A stretch of DNA of 16,573 bases from Hydrogenimonas sp. (lineage in GTDB: Bacteria; Campylobacterota; Campylobacteria; Campylobacterales; Hydrogenimonadaceae): the NCBI RefSeq assembly GCF_029933015.1, contig NZ_JAOZOZ010000009.1, forward strand, positions 1 through 16,573, written 5' to 3'. A program made the position numbers and the translations under genes. The notes below the pieces were generated by a model. That model saw nothing but the letters and a program-made list of their open reading frames with translations, was not told where the DNA came from and ran no database searches. Positions 1-6,149 of the stretch are shown here, piece by piece (the first letter of the stretch is position 1; each line of letters starts with the position of its first letter).

Positions 1-24
1 CTGCTGCCGTGGCTGGAAGAATGA
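1..24 (+). CDS. C-terminal tail of an upstream gene (partial)
   Basis: Frame 1 from the window edge reads L-L-P-W-L-E-E and then stops at TGA (22-24). The short acidic ending directly before the hairpin-rich element at 29-150 looks like a natural C-terminus. Only seven residues are visible, so the product cannot be named and the call rests on position and plausibility alone. Confidence 0.3.
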   Translation: MLPWLEE

Positions 25-28
25 TGTC

Positions 29-150
29 GGGCATTGGGCATTGGGCATTGAGATGCGCGTGGGCGCGCATCGGCATCGGGATAACTTTTTCTCTCCAATG
101 CCCAATGCCCAATGCCGATTCGCGAAGCGAATCCAAATGCCCAAAGGGCA
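29..150. repeat. Composite heptamer/palindrome element upstream of bioF-like gene
   Basis: Three tandem GGGCATT units (29-50) are matched by an exact inverted copy (96-116), giving 21-nt arms 30-50/96-116 around a 45-nt spacer. Inside the spacer lies a perfect hairpin GATGCGCG-TGGG-CGCGCATC (52-71). Directly after the right arm come two more perfect hairpins, GATTCGC-GAA-GCGAATC (117-133) and TGCCC-AAA-GGGCA (138-150). The last one buries the AAAGGG that would serve as ribosome-binding site for the gene starting at 157. There is no T-run, so a simple terminator is unlikely. The element shares its 7-nt periodicity with those at 5274 and 13652. Confidence 0.85.
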
Positions 151-156
151 GCGCCC

Positions 157-1254
157 ATGTATGAAAAAGAGCTGGAGGCACTCAGACGGTCGGGCCGCTT
201 CAGGGAGCCGATCATGGCCGATCCCGAAGCGATCGACATGGCTTCCAACGACTACCTGGGGCTGGCGCACAGAAAGAAGCTTCTCAAAAAGGCGTGCGGC
301 AGGGTGAAAAGATTCCCCTGGCACGGGCCCAAATCCTCCCTTTTCGTCGGAGGCTACCATCCGATCCATCGCGATTTCGAAGAGGCGCTCTGTGACGCCA
401 ACGGTTTCGAGGCGGGCACCGTTTTCGGAAGCGGCTTTCTGGCCAATCTCGGCATGATCGAGGCGCTGGTTCGCCGGGGAGACGCGCTCTTTGTCGACGA
501 GAGCTACCACGCCAGCGGGATGACGGCGGCGAAAATGGTGCAGGGGGGTGTCGTGACCTTCGCCCACAACGATCCCGATGATCTGCTGGCGAAGCTCTTC
601 GAAACGCCGGTGAAGGGGCGCAGGATCATCGCGGTGGAGGGGATCTACTCGATGGAAGGGGACATGGTCCGTCGGGAGTTTTTCGATATCGCCGACTGGT
701 TCGACGCGCTGCTGATCGTCGACGAAGCCCACAGCGGAGGGACGGTGGGTCCCAATCTGCTGGGGGTTTTCGACCATTACGGCATCGTGCCGCGGCCCAA
801 CCATATCAAGATGGGGACCCTGGGAAAGGCGTACGGCAGCTACGGGGCCTACGTTCTGGGCAGCCGTGAAGTCGTAAGCTTTCTGCACAACCGCGCCAAA
901 CCGCTGATCTACGCCACGGCGCCGTCGCTTTTGGATATCGCCCTGGCCCACGAGGGGTTCGATTTCGTCATGGCGAAAAGAAGAAAGCTCGGGCGCAGGA
1001 TCGAACGGCTGAGGGATACGGCGGAGAAACTGCTCGGAAAGCGTCCGGAGGGGATGATCGTGCCGATACCGATGCCCGACATCGCTACGGCGCTGCGTAT
1101 CCGCGACCGGCTGCGGGAAGAGGGGTACGAAGTGGGGGCGATCCGGCCTCCGACGGTCCCCTCTCCGATACTCAGGGTGATCCTCCGCCTGGCCAACCGG
1201 CCGAAACACTACCGCAGGGTGTTCGAGCGGATCGAAGAGATGGTACATGGGTGA
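157..1254 (+). CDS. bioF: BioF-like PLP-dependent aminotransferase-fold enzyme (AONS/alpha-oxoamine synthase family)
   Basis: This is a 365-residue fold-type I PLP enzyme of the alpha-oxoamine synthase family (BioF, Kbl and CqsA are relatives). BioF condenses pimeloyl-thioester with alanine to give 8-amino-7-oxononanoate in biotin synthesis. Visible landmarks are an N-terminal SNDYLGL motif, GSGF in the cofactor loop (about 91-94), a His stacking on PLP in ESYHASG (H118), the D-E-A-H motif (D189, H192) and the Schiff-base lysine in TLGKAYG (K224). I start it at 157 because MYEKELEALRRSG resembles family N-termini; the in-frame ATG at 112 would translate repeat sequence. AAAGGG at 143-148 gives weak spacing for a ribosome site. 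It overlaps the next gene by 8 nt. I recall a bioF gene near pbp1A in H. pylori. Family is secure; the exact substrate is not, because no other bio genes are present. Confidence 0.85.
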   Translation: MYEKELEALRRSGRFREPIMADPEAIDMASNDYLGLAHRKKLLKKACGRVKRFPWHGPKSSLFVGGYHPIHRDFEEALCDANGFEAGTVFGSGFLANLGMIEALVRRGDALFVDESYHASGMTAAKMVQGGVVTFAHNDPDDLLAKLFETPVKGRRIIAVEGIYSMEGDMVRREFFDIADWFDALLIVDEAHSGGTVGPNLLGVFDHYGIVPRPNHIKMGTLGKAYGSYGAYVLGSREVVSFLHNRAKPLIYATAPSLLDIALAHEGFDFVMAKRRKLGRRIERLRDTAEKLLGKRPEGMIVPIPMPDIATALRIRDRLREEGYEVGAIRPPTVPSPILRVILRLANRPKHYRRVFERIEEMVHG

Positions 1255-1945
1255 ATTCCGCTGCCGTCGGCTCAGGATTCTTTCGCGGGAAGAGACCTTC
1301 GTGGATATCTCCTTTACGATCCGGCGCTCCCTGGCGCTGGTCGGAGAGAGCGGCAGCGGCAAGAGTCTGACCCTCAAGGCGCTGCTTGGAATGCTTCCGA
1401 AAGGTTTTTCCGCCGAGATGGCGTGCGAGAGCGACTTTCCGATCAGACGGGGCGAAACGGTGGCCTATGTGCCCCAGAATCCCTTCACGGCGCTCTCACC
1501 ACTGACGAAAATCGAAGACCAGTGGATCGTGGCGGAGGACGCGGCACCGGAGATGATGGAGCAGGTGGGGCTGGAGAGGGAACTGCTGAAACGGTTCCCT
1601 CCGGAACTCTCCGGCGGACAGCTGCAGCGGGTCGTCATCGCGATGGCGCTGGCTTCCCGCCCGAAGCTCCTGCTGCTGGACGAACCGACGACGGCGCTGG
1701 ATGCGCATCTGCGCGGTGTCGTCGTGGAGCTTCTGCTGAAGCTGCAGGCCGAGATGGGTTTCAGGATGCTCTTTGTCACCCACGACATCGCCACGGCGGC
1801 GAAGCTCTGCAGCGAGATCACCGTCATCCGGAAGGGTAAAGTGATGGAGTGCGGCGCGACGGATGCGGTACTGCAGAGGCCGCAGTCGGACTATACCAAG
1901 GCGTTGATCGCCGCCAATTTTGCAAATCGGGAGTTTAGACGTTGA
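1247..1945 (+). CDS. ABC transporter ATP-binding protein, OppD/DppD/NikD type, compact
   Basis: A 232-residue ATPase subunit that would power import of peptides or nickel together with membrane permeases. All nucleotide-binding motifs are present in order: Walker A GESGSGKS (33-40), Q-loop in VPQNPF (Q77), signature LSGGQ (121-125), Walker B LLLLDE (141-146) with catalytic E146, and the switch His in VTHD (H179). The ending PQSDYTKALIAA is typical of the Opp/Dpp/Nik subgroup. It is shorter than OppD/DppD (usually about 320), because the segment between Walker A and the Q-loop is short and the C-terminal extension is missing. No permease, binding protein or partner ATPase is nearby. It begins inside the stop region of the bioF-like gene and its TGA overlaps the TTG start of PBP1A, so it is translationally coupled on both sides. 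Confidence 0.87.
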   Translation: MGEFRCRRLRILSREETFVDISFTIRRSLALVGESGSGKSLTLKALLGMLPKGFSAEMACESDFPIRRGETVAYVPQNPFTALSPLTKIEDQWIVAEDAAPEMMEQVGLERELLKRFPPELSGGQLQRVVIAMALASRPKLLLLDEPTTALDAHLRGVVVELLLKLQAEMGFRMLFVTHDIATAAKLCSEITVIRKGKVMECGATDAVLQRPQSDYTKALIAANFANREFRR

Positions 1946-3891
1946 TAAAATTTTTGGTGAAATTTCTTTTCAGGCTGGGTGTTCTGGCGGGTATCGCACT
2001 CTTTGGCTATCTGGTCTGGCTCTATTTCGAGATCGGCCACGAGGTCGAACCGCTGGTACGCTACAATCCGCCGAAGACGACACAGATATTCGACAGAAAC
2101 GGCGAACTGATCGCCAACGTTTTCGACAGGGAACATCGCCTCTACGTCCCCTACGACGAGATCCCCGGACGGGTGATCGAAGCGCTGGTGGCCATCGAGG
2201 ACACGCTTTTTTTCGAGCATCACGGTGTCAATCCGGAAGCGATTTTCCGGGCCGTCATCAAGGACATCAAAGCCCGGAAGATGGTGGAGGGGGCCTCGAC
2301 CCTGACCCAGCAGCTGGTCAAATCGACACTGCTTACGAGGGAGAAGAAGATCGAACGGAAGATCAAGGAGGCGCTCCTTTCGATCCGGCTGGAGCAGGAG
2401 CTGACGAAAGAGGAGATCCTCGAAAGGTATCTCAACGCCATCTTTTTCGGACACGGCTACTACGGCATCAGAACGGCGGCACTCGGGTATTTTCACAAGG
2501 ATCTGGACGAGCTCTCTCTCAAGGAGATCGCGATCCTCGTGGGTCTTCCCAAAGCGCCCAGCGCCTACGATCCGACCCGACACTACGCCAACGCGATGGC
2601 CCGTGCCAACCGCGTCCTGGAGCGGATGAAAACCCTGGGATGGATCGACGAAGCGACCTATCTGCGCGAGATCAAGGAGGCCCCGAAGGTCTACGACGAT
2701 ACTCTGACACAAAACCGCGCCCCCTATATCGTCGATGCCGTGATCAACCGTCTGGCGCCGAAATATCCCGATATCCGTCGGGGCGGCTACAGGATCGAAA
2801 CGGCATTGGATCTGGAGTATCAGGAGATGGCGCGGGATGCACTGAAGTTCGGTTACGAAGCCTATATGAAGCGCCACGGAGAGGATGCGAACCTCTCGGA
2901 AACCTTCAACGGCGCCATGGTCGTGATCGATGGACGAAGCGGCGACATTCTCGCGATGGTGGGAGGTGTGGAGTATGCAAAAAGCGCTTTCAACCGCGCC
3001 ATCTCCTCGAGACGCCAGCCCGGTTCGGCTTTCAAACCTTTCATCTACGAAACGGCCCTGAATCTGGGGTACAACCCTGAAAGCCGCATTCCCGACATCG
3101 CCCGGACCTACCGTTTCGACGAAGGGAACACCAGCAGACTCTGGCAGCCAAAAAACTACGAGAGAGACTACAAGGGGATGATCACGCTGCGGGAGGCGCT
3201 GGTGCACTCCAGAAACCTGGCCACGATCAATCTGGCCAGCGAAATCGGTATCACGACGCTGCATAAAAAGCTCGAAGTCTTCGGTATCAGGGATCTGCCC
3301 TACAACCTCTCCATCGCATTGGGTAACATCGCTCTCTCACCGCTGCAGATGGCGAGGCTCTATACGGTGTTCGCCGACATGGGGACCCTCCACGAGCCGC
3401 GGCTGGTGGTGAATCTCTACGACGAGAGAGGAAGCACGCTGGAGCATATCGAGAGTGTGGCCAAAGAGGTCTATCCCAAACCTCAGGCTTATCTGATGGT
3501 TGATATACTTAGGGATGTGGTGCGCCGGGGCACTGGACGCAATGCGAGGGTCAAAGGGATGGATGTCGCGGGCAAGACGGGGACGACCAACAACAGCGTC
3601 GATACCTGGTTCTGCTCCTTCACGCCCGACATCGAAACGATCGTATGGTTCGGCAACGACGACAATACGCCCCTTCCCAAACACGAAACGGGCGGACGGA
3701 CCGCTGCGCCTGTCGCCCGGGTCTTCTACCAGGAGCTGGCGAAACGGCATCCGGAATACAAACGGAAATTCGAAGAGCCCGAAGGTGTTTTCCATGCGAA
3801 GCGCAACGGTCGGGATGTTATCTATACGGAGCGCTCCCCGCTGCCCTCCGTCGACGCGACGCCCTCTTCCGAAGAGGAGATCATATTTTGA
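1942..3891 (+). CDS. mrcA: Penicillin-binding protein 1A (bifunctional transglycosylase/transpeptidase)
   Basis: A 649-residue class A PBP that polymerises lipid II into glycan strands and crosslinks the peptides at the outer face of the inner membrane. Residues about 8-28 form the membrane anchor. The GT51 domain follows, with catalytic Glu in AIEDTLFFEHHG (E86), then GASTLTQQL and the FGHGYYGI motif. The transpeptidase domain has SxxK (S362-A-F-K365), SxN (S423-R-N425) and KTG (K545-T-G547). All catalytic residues are intact. The start is TTG at 1942, preceded by CGGGAG at 1928-1933 and overlapping the ABC gene stop (TTGA). It is somewhat shorter than E. coli PBP1A (about 850), as is usual in Campylobacterota. 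The dynamin-like gene follows after 16 nt, suggesting shared transcription. Confidence 0.96.
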   Translation: MIKFLVKFLFRLGVLAGIALFGYLVWLYFEIGHEVEPLVRYNPPKTTQIFDRNGELIANVFDREHRLYVPYDEIPGRVIEALVAIEDTLFFEHHGVNPEAIFRAVIKDIKARKMVEGASTLTQQLVKSTLLTREKKIERKIKEALLSIRLEQELTKEEILERYLNAIFFGHGYYGIRTAALGYFHKDLDELSLKEIAILVGLPKAPSAYDPTRHYANAMARANRVLERMKTLGWIDEATYLREIKEAPKVYDDTLTQNRAPYIVDAVINRLAPKYPDIRRGGYRIETALDLEYQEMARDALKFGYEAYMKRHGEDANLSETFNGAMVVIDGRSGDILAMVGGVEYAKSAFNRAISSRRQPGSAFKPFIYETALNLGYNPESRIPDIARTYRFDEGNTSRLWQPKNYERDYKGMITLREALVHSRNLATINLASEIGITTLHKKLEVFGIRDLPYNLSIALGNIALSPLQMARLYTVFADMGTLHEPRLVVNLYDERGSTLEHIESVAKEVYPKPQAYLMVDILRDVVRRGTGRNARVKGMDVAGKTGTTNNSVDTWFCSFTPDIETIVWFGNDDNTPLPKHETGGRTAAPVARVFYQELAKRHPEYKRKFEEPEGVFHAKRNGRDVIYTERSPLPSVDATPSSEEEIIF

Positions 3892-3907
3892 CAGACAAAG
3901 GAAAAAA

Positions 3908-5287
3908 ATGACGACGAAAGAGCGATACAAAAAACTCAAGCAGCATCTCAGCGAAGAGAACCCCGTTCTGCTGGATGTCATCAAACAGTACGAGCAGCTC
4001 GACAAGGTGGCCCACTCTCTCGGCTTTCTGGATGCCGAAGAGAGTTATACGGCCAATATCTCCTGGTGGCCGCTCATTTCGATTCTCGGAACCTTCTCGG
4101 CCGGAAAATCGACCTTCATCAACAGCTATCTGGGTGTGAAAGTCCAGGAGAGCGGCAACCAGGCGGTCGACGACAAATTCACCGTGATCACCTACGGAAA
4201 CAACGAAAAACCGATGACCCTGCCGGGACTCGCCCTCGACGCCGATCCGCGCTTTCCCTTCTACAACATCAGCGAAGAGGTGGAGAAGGTCGAAAAGGGG
4301 GAGGGAAGCCGCGTAAACCTCTATCTCCAGCTCAAGACGGTCAAATCGGACGCCATCAAGGGCGAAATACTGATCGACTCACCCGGTTTCGACGCCGACT
4401 CCCAGCGTGATTCGATTCTGCGTATCACCGACCATATCATCGGCATGAGCGATCTGGTTCTGGTCTTTTTCGACGCCAGACATCCCGAACCCGGGGCGAT
4501 GCGCGACACCCTGCACCATCTCGTGGGCGCCACGATGGGCAAACGCGACAGCGACAAGATCCTCTACATCCTCAACCAGATCGACACGACGGCCAAGGAG
4601 GACAACCTCGAAGACGTCATCGGCGCGTGGCAGCGGGCCCTCTCGCAGCAGGGGCTCATCTCGGGCAACTTCTTCGCCATCTACAACGAGGAGGCGATGA
4701 ATCCCATCGACGACGAAGGCGTCGCCGAACGGCTCAGGCGCAAGCGGGACGAAGACATGGCGAAGATTCTCGGAAGGATGCAGGGGGTCAAGATCGAACG
4801 GGCCTACCGCATTTCCAAAGCGCTGGAGGATTTCGCCAAGGAGATCGTGAACGACAAACTGCCGCTTTTGAGGGAATCGCTCAACCGCTGGGGACGCCGG
4901 GTCATGGTGGCCGATCTCGTGACGGTCGTGCTGCTGGCGGGCGGGATGTCGGCACTGCTGACGATGGGTATGCTGCCATCGTCGCCTACGGCCGTGGCGG
5001 CCGCCTACGGCGTGGCGATCGCGGCGATTCTCTTTCTCCATTTCCGCTATCGCAGACTCTTCGCAAAAATGGAGCTGAAACGCTGGATCGACAAAGACGA
5101 AAAGATCGCCAAAGCGATCGAACACAACACGAAATGGTACCGCCCGATTCTGCGGATCTGGCTCAAAGGGTGGAGCAGGCGTGCCGCAGAGAAGCTCGAG
5201 CATATCATGGACTACTCCAAGGCGGCCATCCGCAAGCTCAACGACCAGTTCGTCAGCCCTGCGGGACGAGAGGGAATTGAGAGTTGA
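3908..5287 (+). CDS. Dynamin-like GTPase with two membrane-spanning segments
   Basis: A 459-residue protein of the bacterial dynamin/EHD-like superfamily, which binds and remodels membranes in a GTP-dependent way. The P-loop G1 is GTFSAGKS (61-68), G3 is DSPG (157-160) and G4 is NQID (223-226). A charged helical stalk-like region follows (about 265-330). Two hydrophobic stretches at about 332-354 and 360-378, joined by a short turn, look like a membrane hairpin or paddle. A basic, helical C-terminus completes it. The start at 3908 is set by AAAGGAAA just upstream. Campylobacter is known to encode a paired DLP1/DLP2 system; here only one gene is seen. The final codons (G-I-E-S-stop) are made of heptamer repeat sequence, so the native end has probably been altered. 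Its place after PBP1A suggests a role in envelope shaping or membrane maintenance (inference). Confidence 0.85.
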   Translation: MTTKERYKKLKQHLSEENPVLLDVIKQYEQLDKVAHSLGFLDAEESYTANISWWPLISILGTFSAGKSTFINSYLGVKVQESGNQAVDDKFTVITYGNNEKPMTLPGLALDADPRFPFYNISEEVEKVEKGEGSRVNLYLQLKTVKSDAIKGEILIDSPGFDADSQRDSILRITDHIIGMSDLVLVFFDARHPEPGAMRDTLHHLVGATMGKRDSDKILYILNQIDTTAKEDNLEDVIGAWQRALSQQGLISGNFFAIYNEEAMNPIDDEGVAERLRRKRDEDMAKILGRMQGVKIERAYRISKALEDFAKEIVNDKLPLLRESLNRWGRRVMVADLVTVVLLAGGMSALLTMGMLPSSPTAVAAAYGVAIAAILFLHFRYRRLFAKMELKRWIDKDEKIAKAIEHNTKWYRPILRIWLKGWSRRAAEKLEHIMDYSKAAIRKLNDQFVSPAGREGIES

Positions 5288-5326
5288 GAATTGAGAATGG
5301 GGAATGGAGGCCGGCGGGTGCCGGCC
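5274..5326. repeat. Composite heptamer array plus GC-rich hairpin at the dynamin gene end
   Basis: Five 7-nt units run without a break from 5274 to 5308: GAATTGA, GAGTTGA, GAATTGA, GAATGGG, GAATGGA. The perfect hairpin GGCCGGC-GGGT-GCCGGCC (5309-5326) begins at the very next base. The second unit supplies the TGA stop of the dynamin-like gene. Because the units are 7 nt long, the three TGA triplets (5278, 5285, 5292) fall in all three reading frames, so the array stops translation in any frame. No inverted partner array is seen downstream. Confidence 0.8.
5309..5326 (+). terminator. Possible transcription terminator between convergent genes
   Basis: A perfect 7-bp GC-rich stem with a GGGT loop lies 21 nt past the dynamin-like stop and before the convergent SYLF gene. 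It is followed by CTTCTACTC rather than a clean T-run, so intrinsic termination would be weak. It may instead be only the palindromic part of the repeat element. A second small stem, TCCCC-N7-GGGGA (5366-5382), directly abuts the SYLF stop codon. Confidence 0.4.
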
Positions 5327-5382
5327 CTTCTACTCGCTGAATTCTAAGCTTTCAACGCCTGGCACTCCCCATGAAGCGGGGA

Positions 5383-5964
5383 TCAGTTGAGTTCGTCGTC
5401 CTTCCAGTATTTGGTGCCCTGGATCGTCGCCTGGAGGGCGAGGCCGTTTTTGGTCAGTTTGTAGAGATGTACACCGGGTGCGACGGTGATGGCCACCGAT
5501 GCGGCATCGCCTTTGTCTTCGGCTTTCGCCGCCGCGTCGGCCTGGGCGTTGGCTTCCCACCCGCTGTTGACGAAATCGTCGAAGACTCTTTTGTTGTCGA
5601 AAATGAAGACGATGCGAAAATCCTTGACACCCAGTCCCACACCTACACCGCCAGAGAACATTTTCATATAGATATCTTTCCCTGTTTTGTTGTCGTGGGC
5701 GAGCCCCGAACCGTTTTCCGTCGAAACGAGAAAGATGTTGATCCCCACATTCGAGAAGGTGGCGTAGCCGTAGGCGTTTTTGAGCTGGCTGCGGGCTTCG
5801 GGTGCGTATCTGTAGAGCATCTGCAGGGTTTCATGGCTCATCTTTTTGATCTCCTGCCGGGCTTTTTGAATCTCATCTTTGCTTTTGTCTCCTCCGAAAA
5901 ATCCCGAAAAGAGCGTCACCACAGCCAGCAGAGCTGCCAGCAATTTCAATCGTTCTCTCATCAT
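5383..5964 (-). CDS. SYLF (Ysc84-type) lipid-binding domain protein, exported
   Basis: A 193-residue protein with an N-terminal signal sequence (positively charged MMRERLK, then a hydrophobic core to about residue 24). There is no lipobox Cys, so a soluble periplasmic or peripherally attached form is expected. From about residue 45 it matches the SYLF fold, which binds phosphoinositides in eukaryotes and is widespread but poorly understood in bacteria. Diagnostic stretches are YGYATFSNVGINIF, a glycine-rich FSGGVGVGLGVKDFRIV, VFDDFVNSGW and the C-terminal LYKLTKNGLALQATIQGTKYW. The start at 5964 is chosen because AGGA lies 5 nt upstream; ATG at 5961 and 5970 are alternatives, and an open extension to 6069 would translate promoter DNA and a dyad. 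It is convergent with the dynamin-like gene and divergent from htpG. Confidence 0.85.
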   Translation of the reverse strand: MMRERLKLLAALLAVVTLFSGFFGGDKSKDEIQKARQEIKKMSHETLQMLYRYAPEARSQLKNAYGYATFSNVGINIFLVSTENGSGLAHDNKTGKDIYMKMFSGGVGVGLGVKDFRIVFIFDNKRVFDDFVNSGWEANAQADAAAKAEDKGDAASVAITVAPGVHLYKLTKNGLALQATIQGTKYWKDDELN

Positions 5965-5992
5965 CTTCATCCTGTTTGTCAAAGTATGACTC

Positions 5993-5998
5993 ATCATA
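5993..5998 (-). promoter_or_regulatory. Candidate -10 box of the SYLF gene
   Basis: On the minus strand TATGAT lies about 29 nt before the chosen ATG. No good -35 is seen 16-18 nt further upstream, which is common in Campylobacterota promoters. This is a weak call based on one hexamer. Confidence 0.3.
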
Positions 5999-6030
5999 AC
6001 AAAGGATTCCAAACGAATTACTGAGGGGCG

Positions 6031-6057
6031 ATGGCGTATCCCGGTAGGATAAGCCAT
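6031..6057. promoter_or_regulatory. Large inverted repeat between divergent SYLF and htpG promoters
   Basis: ATGGCGTATCC-N5-GGATAAGCCAT has 11-nt arms with 10 of 11 positions paired around a CGGTA centre. It lies about 22 nt upstream of the htpG -35 and about 33 nt upstream of the SYLF -10. The position and symmetry fit an operator for a dimeric regulator acting on one or both genes. There is no T-run, so it is unlikely to be a terminator. Confidence 0.55.
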
Positions 6058-6078
6058 AATATAAATCAAATAATAAAA

Positions 6079-6099
6079 CTTGACATGAGTTGTATCAAG
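6079..6099. promoter_or_regulatory. HAIR-like inverted repeat (putative HspR operator)
   Basis: CTTGACA-N7-TATCAAG has exactly the architecture of HAIR (consensus CTTGAGT-N7-ACTCAAG), the binding site of the heat-shock repressor HspR. Five of seven bases match in each half-site, including the complete CTTGA/TCAAG cores. It covers the -35 of the htpG promoter, where binding would block RNA polymerase. HspR is known in Helicobacter and Campylobacter; no hspR gene is in this window. Confidence 0.55.
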
Positions 6100-6109
6100 A
6101 TAGTAAAAT
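6080..6109 (+). promoter_or_regulatory. Sigma-70 promoter of htpG
   Basis: A perfect -35 TTGACA (6080-6085) is followed after 18 nt by TAAAAT (6104-6109), five of six to consensus. Predicted transcription starts near 6116, giving a leader of about 34 nt with an AAGGAGA ribosome site at 6136-6142. A shorter-spaced alternative -10 (TAGTAA, 6101-6106) is less likely. Confidence 0.65.
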
Positions 6110-6149
6110 TTTGTCAGACAAATTCATCACTTATCAAGGAGATTTGACA

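Noticed and set aside
29..116. CRISPR array
   Set aside because: The repeats are 7 nt with no spacers; the period and inverted layout do not fit CRISPR.
112..156. Earlier start for the bioF-like gene
   Set aside because: The 15 extra residues would be encoded by repeat and hairpin sequence, without a ribosome site.
1247..1945. ABC gene as a frameshifted pseudogene
   Set aside because: All motifs are in one frame, the start and stop overlap both neighbours neatly, and no leftover C-terminal fragment follows.
1891..3264. A 457-codon minus-strand frame
   Set aside because: It is antisense to PBP1A, with no start signals and antisense-type composition.
3500..3907. Upstream extension of the dynamin-like frame
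   Set aside because: It overlaps the 3' part of PBP1A in another frame. The ATG at 3908 has a good ribosome site and starts a typical N-terminus.
5965..6069. N-terminal extension of the SYLF protein
   Set aside because: It would translate the dyad and promoter DNA and bury the signal sequence internally.
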